The position numbers and the translations under genes are program-made. This document shows positions 1 through 8,983 of a stretch of DNA of 64,000 bases, one piece after another. This DNA comes from Bacteroidales bacterium (GTDB lineage: Bacteria; Bacteroidota; Bacteroidia; Bacteroidales; UBA932). The notes under the pieces were generated by a model, which had not been told where the DNA came from, ran no database searches, and saw only the letters and a program-made list of their open reading frames with translations. Location of the stretch: NCBI GenBank assembly GCA_017620335.1, contig JAFZQO010000026.1:1-64000 (forward strand), given 5' to 3'. Position 1 is the stretch's first letter; every line of letters begins with the position of its first letter.

Positions 1-12
1 CTTGTTAAATCG

Positions 13-32
13 TGCCCCAATAATGCCCCAAT
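13..32. repeat. Tandem 9-bp direct repeat (TGCCCCAAT x2)
   Basis: TGCCCCAAT occurs at 13-21 and 24-32, a period of 11 bp (about one helical turn). It lies in the untranslated leader of a leftward transcript that starts near position 55, so it could be a protein-binding site or leader element of the gene beyond the window edge. Its function is unknown. Confidence 0.4.
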
Positions 33-60
33 TTTGTACAATATTGAGTAACCTCACCCG

Positions 61-91
61 CAAAGATACGCAATAGAAAGCATTCCTGCAA
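61..91 (-). promoter_or_regulatory. Leftward Bacteroidetes promoter at window edge
   Basis: On the minus strand, TTG (89-91) is followed by 20 bp and TATCTTTG (61-68), an exact match to the Bacteroidetes -33/-7 pattern. Transcription would start near 55 and run left out of the window. No start codon lies before the edge, so the gene served is not visible. Confidence 0.65.
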
Positions 92-140
92 GGGTTTGCA
101 AAGGGTGTTCTAGTTGATTTTCGAGCCTCGTCCGCACCGC

Positions 141-177
141 AAAAATGGAGTCCAGTTTTTATCTGGACTCCATTTTT
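141..177 (-). terminator. Terminator hairpin after the sensor-less hybrid regulator
   Basis: There is a perfect 15-bp stem (141-155 with 163-177) and a 7-nt loop, with A5/T5 at the stem ends. It can therefore act in either direction. It lies 33 bp past the stop codon of the leftward regulator gene and most likely ends that transcript. Confidence 0.75.
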
Positions 178-210
178 GTTTGTCACAGCTGCCCGAACTC
201 GCGATCTCTT

Positions 211-1818
211 TTAGTTGTTGAGGCTGTGGATGTACTCGGAGGGGAGGCAGCCGTATTCGTCCTTGAAGTGCTTGGAGAACTGCTTTGGGGAGAATCCTAT
301 GCTCCAGGCGATCTGGGAGACTGAAGTCTCGCCGTTTTCGAGCATCTCCCGGCCCTTCTCGAGGCGGAGTATACGGATGTACTCGAGGGGAGCCTTGCCG
401 GTGAGGGCCATCATTTTCTTGTACAGGCCGCTCCTCGAGATGCCGAGGGTGGTGCACAGGGCATCGATGGTGTATTCGCTTTCCTGAATGTTCTTTTCGA
501 TCTCGGAATTGATCCGGTCGAGGAATTCTCGGTCCTGGCGGCTCATCCTCTGCCAGGATGCGTCGGTGTCGGTGAGGAGGGAAGCCTTGCGCCTCAGCAG
601 CCTTTCTATGCGGAGTATCAGCGACTCGATCCTGAAAGGCTTCTCCAGGGTGTCGTCGGCTCCGGCCTTGAGGTTCTCCAGTCCGGCCTCCTCGCCCTGC
701 AGGGTGGTCAGCAGGATGATGGGGGTATTGGCGTAGCGTATGTCAGCGCGTATGGCGTGGCAGAGCTCGCGTCCGTCCATCTCCGGCATGACCAGGTCGC
801 TGAGAATTAAGTCGAAATCGTTGTCAGCGATCAGCTTGAGAGCCTCCTTCCCGCTTGACGCCTCCACGACGTCGTATCTTCCGGACAGGTTCTCGGTGAC
901 GTAGTAACGGAATGCGGGATTGTCCTCGACGTTCAGTATAAAAGGTCTGCCGGTACGTTCCGTGGCCTTTCCTGAAACGCCTTCGGGTTTGAGGTCGGTC
1001 CTGACGGGTATCGTGACGGTGAAAATGCTTCCCGAAGGGACGTTTTCCGCAACCGCCACGTCTCCGCCGTGCTGTCGGACGTATTGAAGTACTATGTCCA
1101 ATCCCAGGCCGTTGCCGGTGTTTTCCCTTTCGTCTTCCTTGAAATACCGCTCGAATACATGCTGTCTGGCCTTCTCTCCGATGCCCTTGCCGTTGTCGGA
1201 GATGCGGATGACTGCGTTTCCGTTCTCTTCGCGGACTGAAACGTCCACCTGTACGTTTTCACCGGTCCGGCGGTATTTATACGCGTTGGACAGGATATTA
1301 TGGAGGATGCGGCGGAACTGGTCCCTGTCGAAGCATGTCATGACCGGAACCGGACCGGGATCGACGTTAAGGACGTCTCCTTCCCCTCCTATGAGAGAGG
1401 CATATGACCTGCAGATTTCCGTCGTGAATGCGGCTAAGTCTCCATATGCGGGATTGGCTTTGGATGCGCGCATCCTCAACGTCTTGAAATCCAGGAGCTT
1501 GTCCAGTTCGTCCATGTAAAGGCGGGCATTGCGTTCCACTTGTTCCAGTTCCTTGGCCACAGGCTCTCCGGAATGATTCCGCATCATCTGCTCCAATGAA
1601 GTGATGATCATCGAGACCGGGGTCCTCAGGTCATGGCAGAAATTGGTGAAGAAACGCAGCTTGACATCGTCGATGAGCCGTTTTTCGGTCTCCAGCTTCC
1701 GGTAGATCCCATGCAGTTTGTGGAGGTGGAGGACAGAGATGACGATGCAAAGGAGCGCAAGTACGCATAAGATTATAACGAGCGCTGAAATGTTGGTACC
1801 TTGGGGAATGGTATTCAT
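211..1818 (-). CDS. Hybrid histidine kinase/AraC regulator lacking a periplasmic sensor
   Basis: A one-chain two-component regulator at the cytoplasmic membrane, 535 residues from the ATG at 1818. Visible domains in order: one membrane helix (about 9-31), the phosphoacceptor helix with its His near 61 in the motif NFCHDLRTP, an ATPase domain (N box NILSNAYKY near 176, DNGKG and GNGLGL boxes), a receiver with Asp near 341 in SDLVMPEMDG and the conserved Lys in LEKPF, and a C-terminal AraC double helix-turn-helix (about 430-535). Family members normally carry some 700 periplasmic residues (two propellers plus a Y_Y_Y domain) before the kinase; here nothing precedes the single helix. The GTG at 1854 overlaps the -7 box, so the ATG at 1818 is preferred. 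The divergent CE1 esterase is the obvious candidate target. What it senses is unknown. Confidence 0.88.
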   Translation of the reverse strand: MNTIPQGTNISALVIILCVLALLCIVISVLHLHKLHGIYRKLETEKRLIDDVKLRFFTNFCHDLRTPVSMIITSLEQMMRNHSGEPVAKELEQVERNARLYMDELDKLLDFKTLRMRASKANPAYGDLAAFTTEICRSYASLIGGEGDVLNVDPGPVPVMTCFDRDQFRRILHNILSNAYKYRRTGENVQVDVSVREENGNAVIRISDNGKGIGEKARQHVFERYFKEDERENTGNGLGLDIVLQYVRQHGGDVAVAENVPSGSIFTVTIPVRTDLKPEGVSGKATERTGRPFILNVEDNPAFRYYVTENLSGRYDVVEASSGKEALKLIADNDFDLILSDLVMPEMDGRELCHAIRADIRYANTPIILLTTLQGEEAGLENLKAGADDTLEKPFRIESLILRIERLLRRKASLLTDTDASWQRMSRQDREFLDRINSEIEKNIQESEYTIDALCTTLGISRSGLYKKMMALTGKAPLEYIRILRLEKGREMLENGETSVSQIAWSIGFSPKQFSKHFKDEYGCLPSEYIHSLNN

Positions 1819-1853
1819 TGACAAGTCTTGTTTAGTCTGTAGTTTAGTCAGCA

Positions 1854-1861
1854 CAAAATTA
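1854..1861 (-). promoter_or_regulatory. -7 box of the sensor-less regulator
   Basis: TAATTTTG on the minus strand fits TAnnTTTG and lies 35 bp before the ATG at 1818, predicting a leader of about 28 nt. No TTG is seen at the expected -33 distance. Confidence 0.5.
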
Positions 1862-1940
1862 CTTAATGTAGCTTAAGCGCATGTTCCATTTTTGTGCAAT
1901 TTCTATCCCAAATGAGTAATATTAAACAAATGGGAAGTTG

Positions 1941-1987
1941 TTGTATTCGATTGAATACAAGCCCTTTTGTCGATTTTGTGAACAAAA
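1941..1987. promoter_or_regulatory. Two perfect inverted repeats in the regulator/esterase intergenic region
   Basis: TTGTATTC-GATT-GAATACAA (1941-1960) is a perfect 8-4-8 inverted repeat, and TTTTGT-GA-ACAAAA (1974-1987) a perfect 6-2-6 one. They lie between the regulator -7 box and the esterase -33 box, where an operator for the AraC-type output domain or another regulator would be expected. Binding is inferred only. Confidence 0.4.
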
Positions 1988-2046
1988 CTGAAGGGTTTGA
2001 AACATCCGCCCTTTTCTGTTGATCCCCTGTATTCCGCGCCCTCGTA

Positions 2047-2078
2047 TTTGTCCCTTTCGGAGGAAATGACTATCTTCG
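2047..2078 (+). promoter_or_regulatory. Promoter of the CE1 esterase gene
   Basis: TTTG (2047-2050), 20 bp, then TATCTTCG (2071-2078), one mismatch from TAnnTTTG. The ATG follows 30 bp later, giving a leader of about 24 nt. Confidence 0.6.
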
Positions 2079-2084
2079 GGGTGA

Positions 2085-3245
<1,161 letters not shown>

Positions 3246-3253
3246 TCATGATT

Positions 3254-3284
3254 GAGGGCGGCTTTTCGGCCGCCCTCTTTTTTT
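3254..3284 (+). terminator. Rho-independent terminator of the CE1 esterase
   Basis: A perfect 9-bp GC-rich stem (GAGGGCGGC / GCCGCCCTC, 3254-3262 with 3269-3277), a 6-nt loop and a T7 run, 8 bp after the stop codon. Confidence 0.92.
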
Positions 3285-3299
3285 AGTCTGATAGGATTA

Positions 3300-4490
3300 C
3301 TAACGTGAATTGTAAGCCTCGAGGGCCTTTGCCAGCACCTCGAGGGCCTTGCCCAGATCCCCGAGATTGAGTACATAGGCCATGCGGACCTCGTCACGGC
3401 CATCGGCCGGATCGGTGTAGAATCCTGACCCAGGAGCCATCATGACGGTCTGTCCCTTGTAGGAGAAATCCGTCAGGCACCACTTGCAGAAATCCTCGGC
3501 ATCCTCCACCGGAAGGCGCGCCATGGTGTAGAAAGCTCCCATCGGCTTCGGGGAATACACTCCCGGAATCTTGTTAAGGCCTTCGATAAAAAAGTCGCGG
3601 CGGGTGAGATATTCGTCATATACCTGGTCAAGATACGCCTGGGGCGTGCTCAGGGACGCTTCCGCGATGATTTGGCCGATGAGAGGAGGGCTGAGGCGCG
3701 CCTGACAGAACTTCATGACGGCCTCGCGCACGTCCTTGTTCTTGGTGATGAGGGCGCCGATGCGTATACCACACTCGGAATAGCGCTTGGACACCGAGTC
3801 GATCAGGACCACGTTGTTCTCGATCCCCTCCAGGTGACATGCGGAAATATAAGGTTCCTTGGAATAGATGAACTCGCGGTAAACCTCGTCAGAGAACAGG
3901 AACAGGTCGTACTTCTTCACGATATCCCTGATCTGGCGCATTTCTTCCTTGGTATAGAGGTAGCCCGTGGGGTTGTTGGGGTTGCAGATAAGGATCGCCT
4001 TGGTCTTGGGAGTGATCTGCTCCTCGAACTTTTCGACTGGAGGGAGCTTGAAACCGTCGTCTATGGAAGTGTGGATGGGCTTCATCACGACTCCTGCACT
4101 CTGCGCGAAGGCCATGTAGTTGGCATAGGAGGGATCGGTCACGATGATCTCGTCACCGGGGTCCAGGCAGGCCATGTACGCGAACTCCACTGCTTCGGAA
4201 CCGCCGGTGGTGATGATGATCTCGTCCGGACTTAAGTCAATACCGTATTCGGCATAGTATGAGACCATCTTGGCCCGCAGGCTCAGCATCCCCTGGGAAG
4301 GGCTGTACTCAAGTATGGTACGGTCGACGGCCTTCAAGGCGTCGAGACCGCACACCGGAGTCTTGATGTCCGGCTGGCCGATGTTGAGGTGGTAGACATG
4401 TATGCCATGGCGCTTGGCGGCGTCGGCATAGGGGGCGAGCTTGCGTATCGGCGAGCTCTGCATGCTGCTGGAACGTTTCGAAATCTCCAT
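3300..4490 (-). CDS. Class I/II PLP-dependent aminotransferase
   Basis: A 396-residue cytoplasmic aminotransferase of fold type I, aspartate-aminotransferase-like. Visible hallmarks are the Gly-rich cofactor site TTGGSEAV, the substrate/PLP motif NPNNPTGY, SDEVY, and Lys235 in SVSKRYS, which forms the Schiff base with pyridoxal phosphate. Length and motif order match the AspC/DapL-like group, which moves amino groups between amino acids and 2-oxo acids; the exact substrate is not resolved. It is convergent with the CE1 esterase and appears monocistronic. An AAAGGA ribosome-binding sequence sits just before the ATG. Confidence 0.88.
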   Translation of the reverse strand: MEISKRSSSMQSSPIRKLAPYADAAKRHGIHVYHLNIGQPDIKTPVCGLDALKAVDRTILEYSPSQGMLSLRAKMVSYYAEYGIDLSPDEIIITTGGSEAVEFAYMACLDPGDEIIVTDPSYANYMAFAQSAGVVMKPIHTSIDDGFKLPPVEKFEEQITPKTKAILICNPNNPTGYLYTKEEMRQIRDIVKKYDLFLFSDEVYREFIYSKEPYISACHLEGIENNVVLIDSVSKRYSECGIRIGALITKNKDVREAVMKFCQARLSPPLIGQIIAEASLSTPQAYLDQVYDEYLTRRDFFIEGLNKIPGVYSPKPMGAFYTMARLPVEDAEDFCKWCLTDFSYKGQTVMMAPGSGFYTDPADGRDEVRMAYVLNLGDLGKALEVLAKALEAYNSR

Positions 4491-4509
4491 ATCCTTTGTT
4501 TTTCGGATA

Positions 4510-4517
4510 CAAATATA
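4510..4517 (-). promoter_or_regulatory. -7 box of the aminotransferase gene
   Basis: TATATTTG on the minus strand, 19 bp before the ATG at 4490, predicting a short leader of about 12 nt. The -33 element is not recognisable. Confidence 0.6.
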
Positions 4518-4575
4518 TAAAAAATCTACAAAAGGTGAGCGTGTTTTATAATTGCTTGATAATCAATAGATAATA

Positions 4576-4612
4576 CAATTGTCCCCCTCTCAAAAAGGGA
4601 GGGGGACAATTG
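4576..4612 (-). terminator. 14-bp perfect hairpin downstream of tpiA
   Basis: CAATTGTCCCCCTC (4576-4589) pairs perfectly with 4599-4612 around a 9-nt loop. It sits between tpiA and the aminotransferase, 44 bp past the tpiA stop, and most likely ends the tpiA transcript. No long T run follows on the minus strand, so it could also be a repeat or an mRNA-stabilising structure. Confidence 0.55.
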
Positions 4613-4656
4613 CGCTTTTATTTGACTGTCAGTCAGTTGCGAAACACGTCCCTTCC

Positions 4657-5412
4657 TTAGAACGACAGGGCGATGGCGATGAAGTCGTCGGCCTTGAGGG
4701 CCGCGCCGCCGATGAGGCCGCCGTCGATGTCGGGCTGTGCGAAGAGCTCCTTGGCGTTGGAGGGCTTGCAGCTGCCGCCGTAGAGGATGGTGAGATCGTC
4801 TGCTACCTGGGCGCCGAACTCCTCACAGACGACCTTGCGGATGAATGCGTGGATCTCCTCGGCCTGCTCCGCGGTCGCGGTCTTGCCGGTACCGATGGCC
4901 CAGACGGGCTCGTAGGCCACGATGATGCTCTTCATGTCCTCGGCGGTGAAGTTGTAGAGGACATTCTTGATCTGCTCCTCGCAGACGTCGAAATGCTTGC
5001 CGGCCTCGCGCTCGTCGAGGTTCTCGCCGACGCAGAGGATGACCTTCAGTCCGGCACCGAGGGCGAGCTTCGTCTTCTCGACGAGCTTGGCGTCGGTCTC
5101 GCCGTAATACTGACGGCGCTCGGAGTGGCCGAGGATGGTGTATTCGCAGCCTGCGGACACGAGCATGTCGGCGGAAACCTCACCGGTATAGGCCCCCTTG
5201 GCGTGGTCCGCGCAGTTCTCGGCGGAGAGTCCCACGACGGTGCCCTTCACTACCTCGGCGACGGGGACGAGGTGGGTGAAAGGAGTGGCGACGATCAGTT
5301 TCACTTCTGCAGGGACCTCTGCGGACCTTGCGACGACTGCCTTGGCAAGCTCGATGCCTTCAGGAACCGTGGTGTTCATTTTCCAGTTTCCTGCTACGAT
5401 GTTCTTTCTCAT
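4657..5412 (-). CDS. tpiA: Triosephosphate isomerase
   Basis: A 251-residue cytoplasmic glycolytic enzyme interconverting dihydroxyacetone phosphate and glyceraldehyde-3-phosphate. The TIM-barrel catalytic set is complete: Lys11 in GNWKMN, His96 in LGHSERR, Glu168 in [11 protein letters not shown], and the phosphate-binding GGS and GGAALK segments near the C-terminus. Length is standard. The gene is monocistronic and diverges from tyrS across a 100-bp region containing a near-palindromic promoter pair. Confidence 0.98.
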   Translation of the reverse strand: MRKNIVAGNWKMNTTVPEGIELAKAVVARSAEVPAEVKLIVATPFTHLVPVAEVVKGTVVGLSAENCADHAKGAYTGEVSADMLVSAGCEYTILGHSERRQYYGETDAKLVEKTKLALGAGLKVILCVGENLDEREAGKHFDVCEEQIKNVLYNFTAEDMKSIIVAYEPVWAIGTGKTATAEQAEEIHAFIRKVVCEEFGAQVADDLTILYGGSCKPSNAKELFAQPDIDGGLIGGAALKADDFIAIALSF

Positions 5413-5447
5413 AATGCTTATATAAAGGTTTGTTGTTTTCCGTGGAC

Positions 5448-5490
5448 TGCAAATATACTCATTAATCCGGAAATAATGAGTATCTTTGCA
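5448..5490. promoter_or_regulatory. Near-palindromic divergent promoter of tpiA and tyrS
   Basis: A 17-bp inverted repeat (5448-5464 with 5474-5490, 16/17 matches, 9-bp spacer) carries a -7 box in each arm: TATATTTG toward tpiA (5450-5457) and TATCTTTG toward tyrS (5481-5488). Neither arm shows a clear -33 element at standard distance. Confidence 0.7.
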
Positions 5491-5513
5491 TGATTGAAAA
5501 AGACATAATTACG

Positions 5514-6803
5514 ATGAAGAATTTCGTAGAGGAACTCAGATGGAGGGGTATGATACATGATATCACCCCCGGTACGGAAGAAGAACTTAAGAAAGGCCCC
5601 ATGGCCGCTTATGTAGGCATCGACCCTACGGGTGACAGCCTCCATATCGGACATCTGGTCAGCATCATGATACTCAAGCATTTCCAGGCATGCGGCAACA
5701 AGCCTTTCGCCCTCGTGGGCGGTGCCACCGGCATGATCGGCGACCCTTCTATGAAGAGTCAGGAGCGCAATCTCCTCGACGAGGAGACCCTCGCCCACAA
5801 CGTCGCCTGCATCAAGGCCCAGCTCGGCCGCTTCCTGGATTTCGAATCCGACGCCCCCAACAAGGCGGAACTCGTCAACAACTACGACTGGATGAAGGAC
5901 TACACCTTCATCAACTTCACCCGTGACATCGGCAAGCTCATCACCGTCAACTACATGATGTCCAAAGACTCCGTGAAGAAACGCCTCAGCCGCGACTCCT
6001 CCGAGGGCATGTCCTTCACCGAGTTCACCTACCAGCTCCTCCAGGGCTATGACTTCCTATATCTCTACGAGCACAGGGACGTCCATCTCCAGCTGGGCGG
6101 CGCCGACCAGTGGGGCAACATCACAACCGGTACCGAGCTCATCCGCCGCGTGCTCGGAAAGGAGGCCCACGCACTTACCTGCCCCCTCATCACCAAGGCC
6201 GATGGCGGCAAGTTCGGCAAGACCGAAAAGGGCAACATCTGGCTCGACGCCGAGCGCACCACTCCTTACCAGTTCTACCAGTTCTGGCTCAACGTCTCTG
6301 ACGTCGATGCCGAGAAGTACATCAAGATCTTCACCATGCTCGACCGCGAGACCATAGAGCAGGCGATAGCCGCGCACCGCGAGTGCCCCGAGCGCCGCGA
6401 TCTCCAGAGGCTGCTCGCCCGCGAGGTCACGATAATGGTCCATGGAGAAAAGGAGTATGAGAATGCCGTCAAGGCCTCCCAGATGCTCTTCGGCAAGGCC
6501 ACCGCTGACGACCTCCGCAGCCTGGACGAGAAGACTTTCCTGGCCGTGTTTGACGGCGTCCCTACCTTCGACATCGAGCGCGCGAAGCTGCCCATGGGCC
6601 TTCTCGACGCCCTTGCGGTGGAGACTTCCATCTTCCCCTCCAAGGGTGAGGCGCGCAAGATGATCCAGGGCAACGGCTTCTCTCTCAACAAGGAAAAGCG
6701 CAACGACCCCAACGGCCAGCTCACCGAAGCCGACATCATCGACGGCAAGTACATCCTGGCCCAGAAGGGAAAGAAGGACTATTATATCATCAACGTGAAA
6801 TGA
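5514..6803 (+). CDS. tyrS: Tyrosyl-tRNA synthetase
   Basis: Attaches tyrosine to tRNA-Tyr in the cytoplasm. From the ATG at 5514 it is 429 residues, a usual TyrRS length. The class I signature HIGH is at 44-47, the KMSKS-equivalent KFGKT at 233-237, and a C-terminal S4 RNA-binding domain covers roughly the last 70 residues. An in-frame ATG at 5490 overlaps the end of the -7 box (5481-5488), upstream of the expected transcription start, so it cannot be used from this promoter and the ATG at 5514 is preferred. The gene overlaps rbfA by 4 bp (ATGA), so the two are translationally coupled. Confidence 0.96.
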   Translation: MKNFVEELRWRGMIHDITPGTEEELKKGPMAAYVGIDPTGDSLHIGHLVSIMILKHFQACGNKPFALVGGATGMIGDPSMKSQERNLLDEETLAHNVACIKAQLGRFLDFESDAPNKAELVNNYDWMKDYTFINFTRDIGKLITVNYMMSKDSVKKRLSRDSSEGMSFTEFTYQLLQGYDFLYLYEHRDVHLQLGGADQWGNITTGTELIRRVLGKEAHALTCPLITKADGGKFGKTEKGNIWLDAERTTPYQFYQFWLNVSDVDAEKYIKIFTMLDRETIEQAIAAHRECPERRDLQRLLAREVTIMVHGEKEYENAVKASQMLFGKATADDLRSLDEKTFLAVFDGVPTFDIERAKLPMGLLDALAVETSIFPSKGEARKMIQGNGFSLNKEKRNDPNGQLTEADIIDGKYILAQKGKKDYYIINVK

Positions 6804-7150
6804 TAGACAAGGCACCCAGTACCAGGCAGTTGAAGGTTGCGCGCGAGATCCAGAAGGACATGGCCGAGATCCTGCGCAGCAAGGGCATGGCCGCCTTCGG
6901 CGGCGCCATGGTGACCGTCAGCGAGGTGCGCGTCAGCCCCGACCTGTCAATCGCCAAGACCTACGTCAGCATCTTCCCTTCCGCCAAGGCGGAGGAAGTC
7001 ATGGGCATCCTGAACGACAATGTCCGCACTTACCGCGGCGAGCTGGGCCAGATGGTCCGCAAGCAGCTGCGCATCGTTCCCGAGCTGGTGTTCTACCTTG
7101 ACACCTCCCTCGACTACGCCGAACATATCGAACAACTCCTCAAGATGTAA
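6800..7150 (+). CDS. rbfA: Ribosome-binding factor A
   Basis: A 116-residue KH-fold protein that binds the 30S subunit during 16S rRNA 5'-end maturation. Family features include the N-terminal segment [20 protein letters not shown], the central [20 protein letters not shown] strands and the C-terminal [24 protein letters not shown] motif. It overlaps tyrS (ATGA) at its start, and its stop overlaps the start of the next gene (TAATG), so the three form one tightly coupled operon. Confidence 0.95.
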   Translation: MIDKAPSTRQLKVAREIQKDMAEILRSKGMAAFGGAMVTVSEVRVSPDLSIAKTYVSIFPSAKAEEVMGILNDNVRTYRGELGQMVRKQLRIVPELVFYLDTSLDYAEHIEQLLKM

Positions 7151-8364
7151 TGAACCTGCCGCTGTTCATAGCCGGTCGTTATCTTTTCGCCAGGAAGTCC
7201 CATAATGTCATCAACATCATCTCGGCGATAAGCGTCATCGGCATGGCTGTGGGTACGGCCGCGCTCATCATCTTCCTTTCCGTCTACAACGGCTTCGACG
7301 CCATCATCCGCAAGTCCCTCAGCGACCTCGACCCGGACTATCTGATTACTCCCGCCAGGGGCAAGACCTTCATTCCGGAAGGGGAGGCCTTCGACTGGGC
7401 CTACGACTGCCCCTACGTGCTCAACATGAGCAGCGTGCTGCAGGAGAACGTCTTCGTCAGTTATGACGGCCGCCAGGGGGTCGCGAAGGCCAAGGGCGTG
7501 GACTCCGTCTATGAGGAGGAGTCCGGCGTGCGGGACTATGTCCGCCAGGGCGAGTTCCTCCTGCACAACGGCACGCTGCCCATGGCCGCCGTCGGCTCGG
7601 GATTCGCTTACAAGATGGGCATAAGCCCCAATTTCCTGGCTCCGCTGGAAATCTGGTTCCCGGATAGGGAGGGAAGCATCTCCCTGACCAATCCCATGGC
7701 CTCAGTGCGTTCGTTGAAGGCCCGTCCATCGTGCGTCTTCTCCATCAATTCCGACACGGACGCATCGCTGATCATCCTTCCGCTGGAAAGCATGCGCAGC
7801 CTCCTGAACCGCCCCGACGGGGTTTCGGGGGTGGAGATACGCCTGGTCCCCGACTGCACCCGCAGGCAGAAAAAGGAGGTTCTGGGCACGCTGCAGGAAA
7901 AGCTGGGTGAGAATTTCGTGGTGCTGGACCGCATACACCAGAACGAGTCGCTGTACAAGATGATGAAATATGAGAAAGCTTCTCTCTTCCTCATACTCGT
8001 GTTCATCATCATTATCATAGGATTCAATATCTTCGGAAGCCTGTCCATGCTTATTATAGAGAAGCAGGAGGATATCGGCACCTTCCGGAGCATGGGCGCC
8101 ACCGATCCGCTCATCCGCCGTTTCTTCGTCCTCGAAGGCTGGATGATATCGCTTCTGGGCCTGGCGATAGGCCTTGTGCTGGGCGTAGCCCTCACGCTCA
8201 TCCAGCAGAAGTTCGGCATTATCCCGATGCCGGGCAACTACCTGGTGTCATCCTATCCGGTGCAACTGAAGGGGAGCGACGTGCTCGTCACATCGCTCAG
8301 CGTGGCCGTGATAGGCTATTTGATAGCTCTGATACCGGTTTCTACCGCTTTTCCCAAACGTTGA
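7150..8364 (+). CDS. LolE/FtsX-type ABC transporter permease
   Basis: A 404-residue inner-membrane permease of the MacB/LolCE type, probably part of the complex that releases lipoproteins from the inner membrane. It has an N-terminal membrane helix (about 25-47, VINIISAISVIGMAVGTAAL), a large periplasmic core of about 220 residues, and three C-terminal helices (about 275-300, 325-350, 370-395). The start overlaps the rbfA stop, matching the rbfA-lolE order common in Bacteroidetes. Its 3' end overlaps the convergent lipoprotein gene by 23 bp. No ATPase subunit is encoded nearby. Confidence 0.85.
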   Translation: MNLPLFIAGRYLFARKSHNVINIISAISVIGMAVGTAALIIFLSVYNGFDAIIRKSLSDLDPDYLITPARGKTFIPEGEAFDWAYDCPYVLNMSSVLQENVFVSYDGRQGVAKAKGVDSVYEEESGVRDYVRQGEFLLHNGTLPMAAVGSGFAYKMGISPNFLAPLEIWFPDREGSISLTNPMASVRSLKARPSCVFSINSDTDASLIILPLESMRSLLNRPDGVSGVEIRLVPDCTRRQKKEVLGTLQEKLGENFVVLDRIHQNESLYKMMKYEKASLFLILVFIIIIIGFNIFGSLSMLIIEKQEDIGTFRSMGATDPLIRRFFVLEGWMISLLGLAIGLVLGVALTLIQQKFGIIPMPGNYLVSSYPVQLKGSDVLVTSLSVAVIGYLIALIPVSTAFPKR

Positions 8365-8983
8365 CTATCTCCCCGATGTACATCGTGTGCACGGTCATCT
8401 CTTCGTACAGGCGCTCCCTGATGTCCTGGGGCATCCTGGCGAGGTCGAAGGGGGCTGAGTAAAGCTTGCGGCATTCGATGGCCAGGCGGCCTTCTGAGAA
8501 GATGGGATTGCCCAGTTCGGTGAACTCCACCGTCAGGCCGGCGTTGGCGCACTTGTCCGGTTCGTCACGCATCGAGTGCGAGCCGATGTACACCAGCGCG
8601 TCCTTGCAGGCCTTGGACGGAGGGAATCCGGTAACGGTGAAATACTGGTTGTCGTCCAACAGTTTCTTCGTGGCACGGTCTCCTGATACATAGACGGTTA
8701 CGACATGCTTGCCCCAGAGCTCGCCAATGCCTCCCCAGGCTATGGTCATGGCATTGTACTGTTTGGCGCTGCCCGTGGCCAGGGCCATCCAGTCCTGCGA
8801 GAAGTTAGCCACTGGCTTCAGTTCCAGGTCCAGCGGATCGACCTTCTGCCAGTTGTGGCCGACCAGGACGCTGTCCGCCTGGGCGGATTCGGCATCCGGC
8901 TCCGCGTTCCTCCTGCCCTTGCAGGAGAAAACGACCGCGGCCACCGCCAGGGCGGCCGCGACGATGATCAGGATGCGTCTCAT
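8342..8983 (-). CDS. Flavin-reductase-like split-barrel lipoprotein
   Basis: 213 residues. A lipoprotein signal ends at Cys21 (AVVFSC), and the remainder resembles the FMN-binding split-barrel flavin reductase family, for example the segment NFSQDWMALATGSAKQYNAM followed by TIAWGGIG. Export of such a domain is unusual, since characterised relatives are mainly cytoplasmic. It is the last gene of a leftward four-gene set with the M6 protease, a small lipoprotein and the C1 peptidase, overlapping the latter by 4 bp. The reaction is unknown; flavin-dependent reduction or simple flavin/haem binding at the envelope are both possible. Confidence 0.7.
   Translation of the reverse strand: MRRILIIVAAALAVAAVVFSCKGRRNAEPDAESAQADSVLVGHNWQKVDPLDLELKPVANFSQDWMALATGSAKQYNAMTIAWGGIGELWGKHVVTVYVSGDRATKKLLDDNQYFTVTGFPPSKACKDALVYIGSHSMRDEPDKCANAGLTVEFTELGNPIFSEGRLAIECRKLYSAPFDLARMPQDIRERLYEEMTVHTMYIGEIVNVWEKR

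Noticed and set aside
186-205. A short tRNA-like stretch (GCCCGAACTCGCGAT) near the left edge
   Set aside because: It resembles the T-arm of a tRNA on the minus strand, but no acceptor, anticodon arm or full cloverleaf can be drawn, so no tRNA or attachment site is claimed.
5490-5513. The upstream ATG at 5490 as the tyrS start
   Set aside because: It overlaps the end of the -7 box region, before the expected transcription start, so it would not be in the mRNA from this promoter.
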